A stretch of 64,000 bases of DNA, taken from contig JAHJIJ010000027.1 of the NCBI GenBank assembly GCA_018823325.1, forward strand, positions 1-64,000, written 5' to 3'. The stretch comes from Alphaproteobacteria bacterium. GTDB lineage: Bacteria > Pseudomonadota > Alphaproteobacteria > Sphingomonadales > Sphingomonadaceae. This document shows, in pieces, positions 33,609 through 45,566 of the stretch. Each line of letters opens with the position of its first letter. The stretch's first letter is position 1. The notes below the pieces were generated by a model. It ran no database searches. It was not told the DNA's origin and was given only the letters and a program-made list of their open reading frames with translations. The position numbers were made by a program, and so were the translations under genes.

Positions 33609-35924
33609 ATGATGCATGTTCGCCTCTGCATCAGCGCGCCGGCTTTTGTTCTGGCCATGCTGATGGCGGCGCCTGCTCAGGCGCAACCCGCAGCCGATCC
33701 GCCGTTGACGATCGACAATGTCGCCCCGCAGAGTCTGCCAGCCGGTGCGGAACCCGATTTTCAGGATCGAACAGCCGAACCCGCGCCACAAGCGGTCCCG
33801 ATGCCGGCAGCGCCTGTTGCGGAGAATGAGATCAATTTCGAAGCAGACCGGATCGACTACGACAGTGACGCCGACATCGTCCGGGCGTCCGGCAATGTTC
33901 GTGTCGCCCGGCAGGATGCAAAGCTCTCCGCTGATCAGGTGGAGTGGGATCGTGGCGCCGGAACGGTGATTGCGCGCGGCGACGTCATGCTTGTGAATGA
34001 ACGCGGAGACCGCGCCTTCGCCGACGAAATGGATGTCACGGAGAGTCTGCGCGATGGCGTCATCGCCAATCTCCTGATCGTCACAAACAATGAGAATCGA
34101 CTCGCCGCCGTCCGCGCCGAGCGTACCGACAATATCTATGTGCTCGATCGCGCAGCGTTCACCCCGTGCAAGGTTGAGGACTCGAACGGCTGCCCGAAGG
34201 AACCGACCTGGCAGATTCAGGCCGATCGGGTCGTGCTCGACGAGGCACGCGAGCGGGTGCGCTACGAGAATGCCCGCGTGAGCCTGTTCGGCCTTCCACT
34301 GCTCCCCTTGCCCGGTCTGCGCCACAGCATCGGGGAGGAAGGCAGCAGCGGCTTGCTGGTGCCGGATGTAGGCTACGACCGGCGCAATGGCTTCCAATAT
34401 GTCCAGCCCTATTACTGGCGGATCGCGCGCAATCGGGATCTGACCCTCACGCCGTACATCTACAGCGCGGAACTGCCGATGCTTGGCGCGGACTATCGCG
34501 CCCTGCTCTCCAAGGGCGCATATCAGATCACGGGCTATGGCACAGTCAGCGCGGTCACGTCAGTTTCAGGAGAGCCGGACCCCACAACGGAAGACCGGCT
34601 GCGTGGGTACATCGCCGCCAGTGGGAAATTCCAGTTCGATCCGCTCTGGTCGCTGACCGGATCGCTGCGTTACGCATCGGACCGGACCTTCCTCAACCGC
34701 TATGACCTCAGCCACGAGGATCGCCTGCGCTCGACGCTGAATCTCGAGCGGATCGGAACGCGCAGCTATCTCTCCATCGCGGGCTGGGCTTTCCAATCCC
34801 TGCGTCCGGGCGATGATTCAGGACAGGTTCCGATCGCAATCCCTGCAATCGACTACCGTTTGCGCGTGACGGATCCGCTGCTCGGTGGACAGGTCGAACT
34901 GCAGGCCAACAGCCTTTCCATCCTGCGGACCGAGGGTCAGGATACGCAGCGCGCGTTCGTCGGCGTCACCTGGAAGCAGAGCCGGCTCACCCGCATGGGA
35001 CAGGAGGTTTCGCTGACCGCTTATGCGCGTGGCGATGTCTACAACAGTGCCCAGAACGATCTTTCACCGACAGTCAGCTATCGCGGCGAGGAAGGGTGGC
35101 AGACTCGCGGTATCGCAGCGCTGGCGCTTGATGTCCGTTGGCCTTTTATCGGCAAGGCCTTCGGCGGCACACAGCGACTGACACCCCGCGTTCAACTCGT
35201 CGCAGCGCCGCGTCTGGCCAATCTGCATGTGCCTAATGAGGATGCGCGGGCAATTGACCTGGAGGATTCCAACCTCTTCGCCCTCAATCGCTTCCCCGGC
35301 TATGATCGCTTCGAGGATTCCACCCGGATCACTTATGGCTTCGATTACCGGTTCGACCGCCCCAATTTCTCGTTCGATACGACGGTGGGGCAAAGCTACC
35401 GGATCGACGATCGCGCCTCCCTGCTCCCCAATGGCACGGGACTTTCCGATCGCTTGTCCGATATCGTCGGGCGCTCTCAGGTGCGGTACAAGGACTTCGT
35501 CTCCCTCACCCACCGCTTCCGGCTGGACAAGGACGGACTTGCCGTTCGGCGAAACGAGATCGAAGCTACGGTCGGCACGCGCCGTACCTATGTGGAAGTG
35601 GGTTATCTCCGGCTCGATCGCAACATCACCTCTGGCGTTGAGGACCTGCGCGATGTCGAGGAGGTCCGGCTGGCCGCCCGTGTGGCGTTCGCGCGCTTCT
35701 GGTCCGTCTTCGGTTCGACCAATATCGACCTGACCGGCCAGACGGACGACCCGACCAGTACCCTCTCGGGCTTTGAGCCGGTGCGGCACCGTCTAGGCAT
35801 TGCCTATGAGGACGATTGCCTTGAACTCGGCTTCACCTGGCGGCGCGATTACCAGACTGTCGGCGATGCGCGGCGCGGCAATTCCTTTCAACTGCGGCTG
35901 GTATTTAAGAATCTCGGCCTGTAA
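33609..35924 (+). CDS. lptD: LPS-assembly protein LptD
   Basis: About 771 residues. The signal peptide is at about 1-25 (ends AQAQ). The N-terminal OstA/LptA-like jellyroll has ADRIDYDSDADIVRASGNVRV and the following repeat strands; the C-terminal beta-barrel has many alternating strands and ends in LRLVFKNLGL, with a terminal hydrophobic residue rather than Phe. It forms with LptE the pore that inserts LPS or sphingolipid-type glycolipid into the outer membrane. The start is one of two ATGs at 33609/33612 or an upstream ATG at 33582. It heads lptD-surA-pdxA-rsmA. Confidence 0.92.
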   Translation: MMHVRLCISAPAFVLAMLMAAPAQAQPAADPPLTIDNVAPQSLPAGAEPDFQDRTAEPAPQAVPMPAAPVAENEINFEADRIDYDSDADIVRASGNVRVARQDAKLSADQVEWDRGAGTVIARGDVMLVNERGDRAFADEMDVTESLRDGVIANLLIVTNNENRLAAVRAERTDNIYVLDRAAFTPCKVEDSNGCPKEPTWQIQADRVVLDEARERVRYENARVSLFGLPLLPLPGLRHSIGEEGSSGLLVPDVGYDRRNGFQYVQPYYWRIARNRDLTLTPYIYSAELPMLGADYRALLSKGAYQITGYGTVSAVTSVSGEPDPTTEDRLRGYIAASGKFQFDPLWSLTGSLRYASDRTFLNRYDLSHEDRLRSTLNLERIGTRSYLSIAGWAFQSLRPGDDSGQVPIAIPAIDYRLRVTDPLLGGQVELQANSLSILRTEGQDTQRAFVGVTWKQSRLTRMGQEVSLTAYARGDVYNSAQNDLSPTVSYRGEEGWQTRGIAALALDVRWPFIGKAFGGTQRLTPRVQLVAAPRLANLHVPNEDARAIDLEDSNLFALNRFPGYDRFEDSTRITYGFDYRFDRPNFSFDTTVGQSYRIDDRASLLPNGTGLSDRLSDIVGRSQVRYKDFVSLTHRFRLDKDGLAVRRNEIEATVGTRRTYVEVGYLRLDRNITSGVEDLRDVEEVRLAARVAFARFWSVFGSTNIDLTGQTDDPTSTLSGFEPVRHRLGIAYEDDCLELGFTWRRDYQTVGDARRGNSFQLRLVFKNLGL

Positions 35925-36057
35925 AGACTGCTCCTTCGCCGGGGTGAGCAGATCGGGAGAGCAGATGTCGCTCAGCCCCGGTTCAGCCGCCACGCAATAA
36001 TCCGCCGGCAGGCCAGCGACCGTTCATCGGTCATCTGCTTCTGAATGGAGAGCAAGT

Positions 36058-37446
36058 TTGATTGACGTGAACAGCGTGAAAAGGATGTCTCCCCGATTCA
36101 CTGCCCGGCTTCTTGCGGGCGCCGCGACCGGCCTTCTTGCCTGCGCGGCGATCGCGCAGCAGCCCGCCAATGGCCAAGCCGACGAGGCTGCGACCGCCGC
36201 CTCGAACGCATCCGCGCTGGATATCCCGGAATCTGTCGTGCTGTTCGGCGAGCGTGATCCCAATGTGCGCACCGCCACCGCGCTGGTGAATGGTGAAGTC
36301 ATCACACAGACCGATGTCGAGCAGCGGCTCGCTCTGGTGGTTCTGGCCAATGGCGGCTCGGTGAGCGCAGAGGAAAAGGACCGGCTCCGCTTGCAGGTGC
36401 TGCGCAATCTCATCGACGAAACGCTCCAGATTCAGGAAGCTGCCGCCAAGGACATCCGGGTTTCGCAACAGGAGCTGGACGAGAATTTCGCGCGCGTGGC
36501 AGCGAACTTCCGCTACACGCCCGACAATTTCGCGAAATATTTGACGGCACAAGGTTCGTCGGCCCGTAGCATCAAGCGCCAGATCGAAGGCGAAGTGGCA
36601 TGGAGCCGCCTCCTGCGCCGCGAGGTGCAGCCCTTCATCAATGTCTCTGAAGAAGAAGTCCGCGCAGTGGTCGAGCGGCTTCAGGCCTCCAAGGGCAAGG
36701 AAGAGTTCCACATTGGCGAGATCTATCTCTCTGCCACGCCGGAGAACAGCCAGCAGGTCGCGGCGAATGCCCAGCAGATCATGGCGCAAATCCGCCAGGG
36801 CGGCTCCTTCCAGGCTTATGCGCGCCAGTATTCCGAAGCCTCGACTGCCGCTGTCGGTGGCGATCTCGGCTGGGTGCGTGCCGCCCAGTTGCCCGAGCCA
36901 CTTGCTGCTGCCGCTCAGCAGCTTGACGTTGGCCAGATCGCCGGACCAGTAGCGGTGCCTGGCGGCTTCTCGCTCGTCTATCTGATCGACAAGCGTCAGG
37001 TGCTGATGTCCGACGCACGCGATGCCGTACTCAGCCTCAAACAGGTTGCGATCGATTTTCCTGCCGGCACGACGGCCGAGCAGGCGCAGCAGCGGGCCAA
37101 TCAGTTCGGCACAGCCCTTAAGAATCTCCAAGGCTGTGGATCGGTGGATGAGATGGCAAGGAAACTCGGCGCGAGCGTCGTGGAGAACGACATTCAGGCG
37201 CGGAACCTGCCTCCGCAGCTGCAATCGATCCTGCTTGCCATGCAGATCGGCGAATCCACACCGCCCTTCGGCTCTGCGGCGGAAGGCGTGCGCGCGCTGG
37301 TGCTGTGCGGTCGTGACGATCCGCCAGATACGAGTGCGCCCTCCTTCGATCAGATCATGGCCCAGATGGAGGAAGACCGTGTCAACAAGCGCGCCCGAAC
37401 CTATCTGCGCGACCTGCGTCGCGATGCGGTGATCGACTATAACTGA
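36058..37446 (+). CDS. surA: Peptidylprolyl isomerase / outer-membrane chaperone SurA
   Basis: A 462-residue periplasmic chaperone. A signal sequence and an N-terminal SurA chaperone domain (VNGEVITQTDVEQRLAL) precede one parvulin-type PPIase domain (FHIGEIYL..., GGSFQAYARQYSEA, GGDLGWV). One clear parvulin domain is seen rather than two. The TTG at 36058 is seven bases after GGAG, so a TTG start is supported; ATG at 36085 is the alternative. It helps assemble outer-membrane proteins such as the LptD upstream. Confidence 0.9.
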   Translation: MIDVNSVKRMSPRFTARLLAGAATGLLACAAIAQQPANGQADEAATAASNASALDIPESVVLFGERDPNVRTATALVNGEVITQTDVEQRLALVVLANGGSVSAEEKDRLRLQVLRNLIDETLQIQEAAAKDIRVSQQELDENFARVAANFRYTPDNFAKYLTAQGSSARSIKRQIEGEVAWSRLLRREVQPFINVSEEEVRAVVERLQASKGKEEFHIGEIYLSATPENSQQVAANAQQIMAQIRQGGSFQAYARQYSEASTAAVGGDLGWVRAAQLPEPLAAAAQQLDVGQIAGPVAVPGGFSLVYLIDKRQVLMSDARDAVLSLKQVAIDFPAGTTAEQAQQRANQFGTALKNLQGCGSVDEMARKLGASVVENDIQARNLPPQLQSILLAMQIGESTPPFGSAAEGVRALVLCGRDDPPDTSAPSFDQIMAQMEEDRVNKRARTYLRDLRRDAVIDYN

Positions 37447-37459
37447 CGTCTTCCGCGCG

Positions 37460-38488
37460 ATGCCTTCCGCGTCCTCCTTGCCGCGCCCGATCGCAATATC
37501 GCTGGGTGATCCGGCCGGGATCGGGCCTGAGGTGATCGCGAAGGCCTGGGACGCACGAGAGCAGGAGGCGCTGCCCCCCTTCTTCGTGGTGGGTGATGCC
37601 CGCGCGTTTGCGCAAGTCTGGCAAGGACCGGTCCGCCTGATCGGCGATCCGATTGAGGCTGAAGCAGCCTTTGGCGATGCTCTGCCCTGCCTGCAGGTGT
37701 CCGAAGCCGGCGAAATCGTGCCCGGCCAGCCCTCGCTCGATGGCGCGCGCTGCGCCTTCCAGTCCCTCGAGGCGGCAACCGGCCTTGTTCGCGCGGAGAG
37801 CGCCAGTGCGCTCGTGACGGCGCCGATCTCCAAGTCGCAGCTTGCCCAGGTCGGTTTCACGCATCCCGGCCAGACCGAGTTCGTCGCCGAGCGCTGCGGC
37901 GTCTCGCGCGGCAATGTCGTGATGATGCTGGCCGGCCCGTCGCTGCGGGTCGTACCGCTCACGATCCACATACCCTATACCGAAGTGCCCGAAGCCCTGA
38001 CGGCAACCCTGATCCGGTCCCGCGCGCTGGCGACCGCACGCGGCCTCAAGCGCCTGTTTGGTATTGAGCGACCCCGCCTCGCGATGGCCGGCCTCAACCC
38101 CCATGCCGGCGAAAACGGGTTGCTTGGTGACGAAGAACAGACACTGATCACGCCGGTGCTCGACCAATTGCGCGAAGAAGGCCTCGATATATCCGGGCCG
38201 CACTCGCCGGACGCCCTGTTCACCCCGCGCGCGCGCGCGCTCTATGACGCAGCCTTGTGCTGCTATCACGATCAGGCGCTGATCCCCATCAAGGCGCTGG
38301 ATTTCGATGAGGGCGTCAACATCACGCTGGGCCTGCCGATCGTGCGCACCTCCCCTGACCACGGCACTGCATTCGATCTCGCCGGCAAGGATCAGGCGCA
38401 TCCCGGCGCCATGATCGCCGCGATCCGCATGGCGCAGCAGGCGGAGCTGAACCGGCGCGCCTGGGTCGATCCCTGCCTGCCGTCATGA
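37460..38488 (+). CDS. pdxA: 4-hydroxythreonine-4-phosphate dehydrogenase
   Basis: A 342-residue enzyme of pyridoxal-phosphate synthesis (DXP-dependent route). [11 protein letters not shown] begins the family; TAPISK and [10 protein letters not shown] are the NAD/metal regions, and [11 protein letters not shown] and [20 protein letters not shown] hold the metal-binding His and Asp. The stop of surA is 13 bases upstream and the stop overlaps the rsmA start by four bases. Confidence 0.95.
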   Translation: MPSASSLPRPIAISLGDPAGIGPEVIAKAWDAREQEALPPFFVVGDARAFAQVWQGPVRLIGDPIEAEAAFGDALPCLQVSEAGEIVPGQPSLDGARCAFQSLEAATGLVRAESASALVTAPISKSQLAQVGFTHPGQTEFVAERCGVSRGNVVMMLAGPSLRVVPLTIHIPYTEVPEALTATLIRSRALATARGLKRLFGIERPRLAMAGLNPHAGENGLLGDEEQTLITPVLDQLREEGLDISGPHSPDALFTPRARALYDAALCCYHDQALIPIKALDFDEGVNITLGLPIVRTSPDHGTAFDLAGKDQAHPGAMIAAIRMAQQAELNRRAWVDPCLPS

Positions 38489-39306
38489 CGTCACTGCCGC
38501 CGCTGCGCGAAGTGATTGCCGCGCACAACCTGCGCGCCAGCAAGGCGCTGGGCCAGAACTTCCTGCTCGACGAGCAATTGCTCGACCGGATCGCGGCAAT
38601 ACCCGGCGATCTGGCGGGTACGCGCGTGTTCGAGGTTGGCCCCGGTCCCGGCGGCCTCACTCGCGCGCTGCTCCGGGCTGGGGCACTGGTGACCGCCGTA
38701 GAGCGTGACGCACGTTGCCTGCCGGCGCTTGCCGAACTTGCCGACGCCTTCCCGGGGCAACTCCATGTGATCGAGGATGACGCGCTGCGGGTCGATCCGC
38801 TTGAGGCATGCGGCGGCCCTGCGCACATCGTGGCCAATCTGCCTTACAATATCGGCACGGCCTTGCTGGTCGGCTGGCTCGAAAGCGGCATCTGGCCGCC
38901 GTGGTGGCTCTCCGCAACGCTCATGTTCCAGGCCGAAGTCGCCGAGCGCATCATCGCGCCCGCTGGAAGCGACGCCTATGGACGCCTCGCCGTGCTCTCT
39001 CAATGGCGCAGCAAGGCTCGCATTGCGATGAAGGTCCACCGCTCCGCCTTCACGCCCCCGCCCAAGGTCATGTCCGCGGTCGTGCACATCGTTCCCGCCG
39101 ACGCACCAGATGGCGTCGATGTCGCGACGCTGAGCCGGCTGACGGCAGCGGCCTTCGGGCAACGGCGCAAGATGCTGCGACAGAGCTTGAAGGGGCTACC
39201 TGGCGCTTTGGAGGCACTGGAACAGGCTGGCATAGACGCCAGCCGCCGCGCCGAAACGCTCACCGTAGACGATTTTGTAGAGCTGGCGCGCCTGATGGCC
39301 CGCTGA
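38485..39306 (+). CDS. rsmA: 16S rRNA adenine-N6,N6-dimethyltransferase
   Basis: A 273-residue KsgA/RsmA, dimethylating two adenosines near the 3' end of 16S r[21 protein letters not shown] motif [15 protein letters not shown] and catalytic NLPYNIGT are all present. It overlaps pdxA by four bases (ATGA), ending the lptD-surA-pdxA-rsmA operon. Confidence 0.96.
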   Translation: MTSLPPLREVIAAHNLRASKALGQNFLLDEQLLDRIAAIPGDLAGTRVFEVGPGPGGLTRALLRAGALVTAVERDARCLPALAELADAFPGQLHVIEDDALRVDPLEACGGPAHIVANLPYNIGTALLVGWLESGIWPPWWLSATLMFQAEVAERIIAPAGSDAYGRLAVLSQWRSKARIAMKVHRSAFTPPPKVMSAVVHIVPADAPDGVDVATLSRLTAAAFGQRRKMLRQSLKGLPGALEALEQAGIDASRRAETLTVDDFVELARLMAR

Positions 39307-39317
39307 GGCAGGCAGCT

Positions 39318-39830
39318 TTACTGCTGTTCGACCTTGGGAAGAGGCGGGACGACCTCGGCCGTCGTAACGGCGGGCGGCCTGCTGGTCGAAATCGCCGACG
39401 CGAGCTGATCCGCACTGGCACACTGCGTCTTGCAAAGCAGGCGCAGCTTGGCGAGCGTTTCGCGGGCGCTTTCCGTCGCACCCTTGTCGACCATCGCCAG
39501 CCCCTCGCCCTGCAGCGCAAGCTGATTGCCCGGATCAAGGTCCAGAGCCCGGCCATAATAGCGGATCGCCTTGCCCGGCAGCTTCTGGGAACGCGCAATC
39601 TTGGCGAGTGACATATAGATTGCGGGCTGGTTCGGCGCGAGAAGCAGCGCCGTTTCATAGGCGTCCCGCGCCTTCGCAAGATCGCCCGCGTCCATCGCAG
39701 CCTTGCCCTTGGCGATCCATTCCATCGCGCGCGGGCTGGGTTCGGGTGTTGTGTTCCGCTGGGAAAATCCGCTGCTGGCCGACAGGGCCAGCGCACTCGC
39801 AAGCAGTATGGAGGCGGGGGTGAACCGCAT
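39318..39830 (-). CDS. Exported TPR protein
   Basis: A 170-residue protein with a signal peptide (MRFTPASILLASALALSASS) and at least two tetratricopeptide units: AMEWIAKGKAAMDAGDLAKARDAYETALLLAPN followed by SLAKIARSQKLPGKAIRYYGRALDLDPGN. The C-terminus is Pro/Val-rich. TPRs suggest a protein-protein scaffold in the periplasm; no partner is visible. ATG at 39830 is preferred. It converges on rsmA with an 11-base gap. Confidence 0.8.
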   Translation of the reverse strand: MRFTPASILLASALALSASSGFSQRNTTPEPSPRAMEWIAKGKAAMDAGDLAKARDAYETALLLAPNQPAIYMSLAKIARSQKLPGKAIRYYGRALDLDPGNQLALQGEGLAMVDKGATESARETLAKLRLLCKTQCASADQLASAISTSRPPAVTTAEVVPPLPKVEQQ

Positions 39831-39880
39831 GATTGTCTCCCAGATCGATCCTTGCGCGACAGACGCCATGGATTCCGACG

Positions 39881-41074
39881 CTAGCATGGTTTTTCGAGCA
39901 CCGCGAAGAAAAAGCCGTCGGTTCCGTCATGCGCGGGGGTGAGCAATGTGCCTTCTCCCCATGATCGGCCCGGCGTCTTTCCCGACCCGGCAGAATGAAT
40001 GATCTGCCATAGGGGCGCACTGCTGACTATTTGCTGAATTTGGTCCCGGCCTTCTTTGTCGATCAGCGAGCAGACGGCATAGACGAGCCTTCCGCCCGGC
40101 TTCACCAGTGGCAAGGCAAGTTCAAGCAGCCGCGCCTGCAACGCAACGACACGGTCAAGCCGCGCCGGGGTCAGCCGCCAGCGCGCCTCGGGATTGCGCC
40201 GCCATGTGCCCGATCCGCTGCACGGCGCATCAATGAGCACGATGTCGCATTGCCCGGCGAGCGGCGCGAGCGCCTCTCCTTCCCGCCCCGTATTGAGCAG
40301 CAGCGTCTCGATCTGCCCGGCATAGCCTGCCCGCTCAGCGCGCGGAACCAGACGTGCCAGACGATCCCGCACGGCGTCCGCAGCGATCAGGCGGCCCTTG
40401 ATGGAGTCACCACGCACCATGTCGGCCGCGAGCGCGAGCGTCTTGCCCCCTGCGCCCGCGCACAGATCCAGCACCGTCAGACCGGGCTGCGCCTGACAGG
40501 CCTGCGAAATGATCTGACTGCCAGCGTCCTGCACGTCGGCCATGCCATCGTCGGGAACATCCGTGCCGGCCGGCAGCGCGTAACCATAGGCCGTGCCGTC
40601 CAGCGCTCGCGCCTCGGCCCATCGCGCCTGCACATCTTCGGCGGAAGCCCGCAGCGGATTGCGTCGCACATGCAGCGGCGCGCGATCGAGCAAGGCCGCC
40701 TGTTCAGCCTCGTCGATCGACCCGGCAAACGCTGCTATAATCCAGTTTGGAAGCAAAGCGCCATTCGGGGCCTGCTCGTCGGCAGATATCGGCGCAGGGC
40801 CATGGGCGGATCCGTCGAACAGGGCCGCAAGCTCCGTATCCTGACGGGCTATACCGACCATCGCCGCTCGCCCGGATGGCGGCGGATCGCCATAGGCCCG
40901 CACGGCGCGATAGACGAGATCGCGCACGGCCCGGCGATCCTTTGATCCGGCATAGCGTCGGTCACGAAAATAGCGCGCGATGAGCGTATCGGCTGCCGCG
41001 CCATGGTCGCGTGCGCTGGCGATAATGAGGTCAAGCAGATCGATCGCGGCCTGAACCCGCGCGGCGGGAGTCAT
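39881..41074 (-). CDS. rsmB: 16S rRNA m5C967 methyltransferase family (RsmB/Fmu)
   Basis: A 397-residue protein with an N-terminal NusB-like RNA-binding domain (ALLDRAPL region) and a SAM methyltransferase domain: LDLCAGAGGKTLALA, DAPCSGSGTWRRNPE (catalytic cysteine) and VCSLIDKEG (second cysteine). These define RNA cytosine-5 methyltransferases. The specific nucleotide is assigned by family only. Confidence 0.9.
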   Translation of the reverse strand: MTPAARVQAAIDLLDLIIASARDHGAAADTLIARYFRDRRYAGSKDRRAVRDLVYRAVRAYGDPPPSGRAAMVGIARQDTELAALFDGSAHGPAPISADEQAPNGALLPNWIIAAFAGSIDEAEQAALLDRAPLHVRRNPLRASAEDVQARWAEARALDGTAYGYALPAGTDVPDDGMADVQDAGSQIISQACQAQPGLTVLDLCAGAGGKTLALAADMVRGDSIKGRLIAADAVRDRLARLVPRAERAGYAGQIETLLLNTGREGEALAPLAGQCDIVLIDAPCSGSGTWRRNPEARWRLTPARLDRVVALQARLLELALPLVKPGGRLVYAVCSLIDKEGRDQIQQIVSSAPLWQIIHSAGSGKTPGRSWGEGTLLTPAHDGTDGFFFAVLEKPC

Positions 41075-41143
41075 GGATACGGCCTCGGCGCGAGTGTGCT
41101 CCGGACAAAATGGCGCGTTCGCGCGATCCGCGGAGCTGCGCCG

Positions 41144-42664
<1,521 letters not shown>

Positions 42665-42722
42665 TTACCCCGTGCAGGGCTAGGGGGTCAGAAAAGAGAA
42701 GCGCATAAGGACTGACATTGGC

Positions 42723-43067
42723 TCAGCCGAGCGCGGGTCGCCCGTTCTGCCGAACGCCCGAAAGGCCCGGAGAGAGCAGCAATGTCCCGATGAGCAGGAG
42801 AGCCGGCAGGGACAATGTCCAGCCGATATCCGCGATCGTGTCATCGAGCCGCAAGGACTTGTAATAGGCGGCCTGAAGAGTTTCGTTGGTCAGTTCGGCC
42901 AGCGCGACTGCCAGGAATGGCACCGTGGGAAGCCGTCGCGCCTGCGGCAGGCTGGCGAACAGCCCGTAGAGCAGCAATCCGCCCCACAGATGCGCCATCT
43001 CGTGCGAGATCGATAGAAGGCGCAGGCTTTCTTCGGTCAGCGCGACGTAAGTGGCGGGGAAGTCCAT
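42723..43067 (-). CDS. Small membrane protein, VanZ-like
   Basis: A 114-residue protein with about three hydrophobic segments (LWGGLLLYGLFAS, TVPFLAVALAEL, ADIGWTLSLPALLLIGTLLLS). The ELTNETLQAAYYKSLRLDDTIADIGW block resembles the E...Q...D...D..G pattern of VanZ-like proteins, but the match is loose. No function can be assigned. Confidence 0.5.
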   Translation of the reverse strand: MDFPATYVALTEESLRLLSISHEMAHLWGGLLLYGLFASLPQARRLPTVPFLAVALAELTNETLQAAYYKSLRLDDTIADIGWTLSLPALLLIGTLLLSPGLSGVRQNGRPALG

Positions 43068-43126
43068 AGGCCCAGCCGTAAAGAAAGCAGGTTAGCAAAA
43101 GATTACGCCCTGCCGGCCGTCTTCCG

Positions 43127-43975
43127 CTAGCTGCGCAGCCGCTCGGCCCGGTCGATGATGGCCTTGGCCTCCTCGACATGCATGGCCTCGATCATTCGCC
43201 CATCATAGCGCTGTGCGCCACCCGTGAAGGCATCCACCAGCGCGCGAGCCTGTTCCACCGCCGGTCCGCTGGGCGAGAAGGCGTCATTGGCGATATCGAT
43301 ATGGCTGGGGTGAATGATGGTCTTGCCGTCGAACCCCATCTGCCGGCCTTCATCACATTCCGCCGCCAGGCCACTTGGATCTTCGAGATTATTGTAGACG
43401 CCATCGAATGCCGCGACACCCGCCGCGCGTGCGGCGAGCACGATGGATTGCAGAGAATAGGAAATCGCGCTTCTGGGTGCATCCGGCGGCACGGCGAGGC
43501 CGCGACGCAGATCGTTCGTCCCCGCGATCAGCGCCGTCACGCCCGGCTCGCGCGCGATCGACAGGGCATTGATGATACCCGTGGGGCTCTCGATCATAGC
43601 GATCACGGGGCGCTGCGTGACGCGATTGACATCATGCGCCTGCCGCGCCTCGATCACCTTGGGGACGATGACATAAGGCACGCCCGCACTGCGCGCGGCG
43701 ACCATGTCCAGCCCATGTTCGGGCCGCCCTTCGGCATTGATCCGGATGGCGCAGGGACGTCCATCGAAACCGGCCTGCACCGCCTCGACAGCACGCTGCC
43801 GCGCCTGATCCCGGTCGCTGGCCAGCACTGAATCCTCCAGATCGAGGATGATGAAATCGCAATCGAGCTTACGCGCCTTCTCAATGGCGCGCGGTCGCGA
43901 AGCCGGCACAAACAACAATGTCCGCACCAGACGGAGCGGTAAATCAATTCCTTCAACCGGGCGACGCTTCCTCAT
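43127..43975 (-). CDS. HpcH/HpaI-family CoA-ester lyase (CitE-like)
   Basis: A 282-residue TIM-barrel aldolase/lyase. RTLLFVPASRPRAIEKA, the metal-binding IILDLEDSV, AIRINAEGRPEH, and MIESPTGIINAL match the citrate lyase beta / malyl-CoA lyase group, which cleaves beta-hydroxyacyl-CoA esters such as malyl- or citramalyl-CoA. The specific ester is unknown. No CitD or CitF partners are nearby, so a stand-alone lyase is likely. Confidence 0.85.
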   Translation of the reverse strand: MRKRRPVEGIDLPLRLVRTLLFVPASRPRAIEKARKLDCDFIILDLEDSVLASDRDQARQRAVEAVQAGFDGRPCAIRINAEGRPEHGLDMVAARSAGVPYVIVPKVIEARQAHDVNRVTQRPVIAMIESPTGIINALSIAREPGVTALIAGTNDLRRGLAVPPDAPRSAISYSLQSIVLAARAAGVAAFDGVYNNLEDPSGLAAECDEGRQMGFDGKTIIHPSHIDIANDAFSPSGPAVEQARALVDAFTGGAQRYDGRMIEAMHVEEAKAIIDRAERLRS

Positions 43976-44068
43976 GCCTTTTTCAGTCCTCTGCTCCTGC
44001 CGATTCTGCTTTTCGGCGACCCTTTGACAAGCCATAGTAACGAGCAGAGGGGCAGGAGGCTATCGGCC

Positions 44069-45040
44069 ATGGATCTGATCACTTTCACGATGTTCATCGC
44101 CGTTCTGGTGATCTTTTATCTGTTCGCCAGCGTGAAGATCGTCCGACAGGGGCATCGCTACACCATCGAGCGGTTCGGCAAGTTCACTGAAGTCGCCTCG
44201 CCGGGTTTCAATATCTATCCGGCCTTCTTCTATCGGGTTGGTCGCAAGATCAATATGATGGAGCAGGTTATTGATGTTCCATCTCAGGAAATCATCACGC
44301 GCGACAATGCGATGGTCGCCGTCGACGCCGTCGTGTTTTTTCAAGTGCTCGATGCCGCAAAGGCTGCCTATGAGGTGAGCCACCTCAGCACTGCACTGCT
44401 CCAGCTCTCGACCACCAATCTGCGCACCGTCATGGGATCGATGGATCTGGACGAGACGCTTTCCAAGCGCGACGAAATCAACGCGCGGCTGCTGAGCGTG
44501 GTCGATCATGCGACCAACGCCTGGGGCGTCAAGATCACCCGTGTGGAGATCAAGGACATCCGCCCGCCGCAGGATATCGTGAATGCCATGGCCCGGCAGA
44601 TGAAGGCGGAGCGCGAGAAGCGCGCCAACATCCTTGACGCCGAAGGCTTCAAAAGCGCCGAGATCCTGCGGGCCGAAGGCGCCAAGCAGGCCCAGATCCT
44701 CGAAGCCGAGGGTCGTCGCGAAGCCGCCTTCCGGGACGCCGAAGCCCGTGAGCGCGAGGCCGAGGCCGAAGCGCGCGCGACGCAGGTCGTGAGCGAGGCG
44801 ATCGCTGGCGGCAACGCACAGGCGATCAATTATTTCATCGCGCAGAAATATGTCGAAGCGGTCGAGAAGTTCGCGACCTCCAGCAATGCCAAGACCATCC
44901 TCTTCCCGGTCGAGGCGACGCAGCTCATCGGAACGCTGGGCGGCATCGGCCAACTCGCGCGGGAAGCGCTTGGCGATGATGCGCCCGGCATGCCCCGCCC
45001 GGCGCCGGGCTCCGGCCTGCCCCGCACCCGGACGCCGTGA
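44069..45040 (+). CDS. SPFH/band 7 membrane protein (QmcA/stomatin-like)
   Basis: A 323-residue protein. One N-terminal membrane helix (LITFTMFIAVLVIFYLFASV), then the SPFH domain (VRQGHRYTIERFGKFTEVASPGFN), then a long Ala/Glu coiled-coil (AEGFKSAEILRAEGAKQ) and a Gly/Pro-rich tail. Such proteins form membrane microdomain scaffolds. GTGA overlap places NfeD immediately downstream, the usual partner. ATG at 44069 is preferred over an upstream ATG. Confidence 0.9.
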   Translation: MDLITFTMFIAVLVIFYLFASVKIVRQGHRYTIERFGKFTEVASPGFNIYPAFFYRVGRKINMMEQVIDVPSQEIITRDNAMVAVDAVVFFQVLDAAKAAYEVSHLSTALLQLSTTNLRTVMGSMDLDETLSKRDEINARLLSVVDHATNAWGVKITRVEIKDIRPPQDIVNAMARQMKAEREKRANILDAEGFKSAEILRAEGAKQAQILEAEGRREAAFRDAEAREREAEAEARATQVVSEAIAGGNAQAINYFIAQKYVEAVEKFATSSNAKTILFPVEATQLIGTLGGIGQLAREALGDDAPGMPRPAPGSGLPRTRTP

Positions 45041-45522
45041 CGCTCATGTTCGAAGGCGTACATCCCTCCATCATCTGGGGCATCTCCGCGATGATCCTCG
45101 CTGGCGCCGAGATCATTGTGCCCGGCGTGTTCCTCATCTGGCTGGGCGTGGCCGCCGCGTTGACAGCAGGTCTCACATTGCTGCTACCGATCAACCCTTC
45201 CTTTCAGTTGCTCGCCTTCGCCATCTTCACGGCGATCTCGGTGAGCGGCGGCAGGCTCTGGTATCTTGCTCGCCCTGTCCAATCCGAAGACCCGATGCTC
45301 AATGATCGCGCGGCCCGCCTCGTCGGACGTGAATTGCTGGTTGTCGAACCGATCAATCACGGCGTCGGGCGCGTGAAGGTAGACGATGGCTCATGGACGG
45401 CGACGGGGCCGGATGTTGACGCAGGCAGCTATGTGCGCGTTACTGGCACCAAGGGAGCAGCGCTGATCGTAGAACCCCTGCCTGATCCGCTGCCTCCGCC
45501 TGGGCACAGCGCCGCCGATTAA
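45037..45522 (+). CDS. NfeD family membrane protein
   Basis: A 161-residue protein with three or so membrane helices (ISAMILAGAEIIVPGVFLIWLGVAAALTAGLTLLL) and a C-terminal OB-like domain (LVGRELLVVEPINHGVGRVKVDDGSW). NfeD proteins are cognate to SPFH proteins and affect membrane quality control. The GTG start overlaps the SPFH stop; ATG at 45046 is an alternative. Confidence 0.88.
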   Translation: MTLMFEGVHPSIIWGISAMILAGAEIIVPGVFLIWLGVAAALTAGLTLLLPINPSFQLLAFAIFTAISVSGGRLWYLARPVQSEDPMLNDRAARLVGRELLVVEPINHGVGRVKVDDGSWTATGPDVDAGSYVRVTGTKGAALIVEPLPDPLPPPGHSAAD

Positions 45523-45566
45523 TCGCGCCCTGCTGGACTGCGGTGTGGTTCGACCGGTCCTGGCGT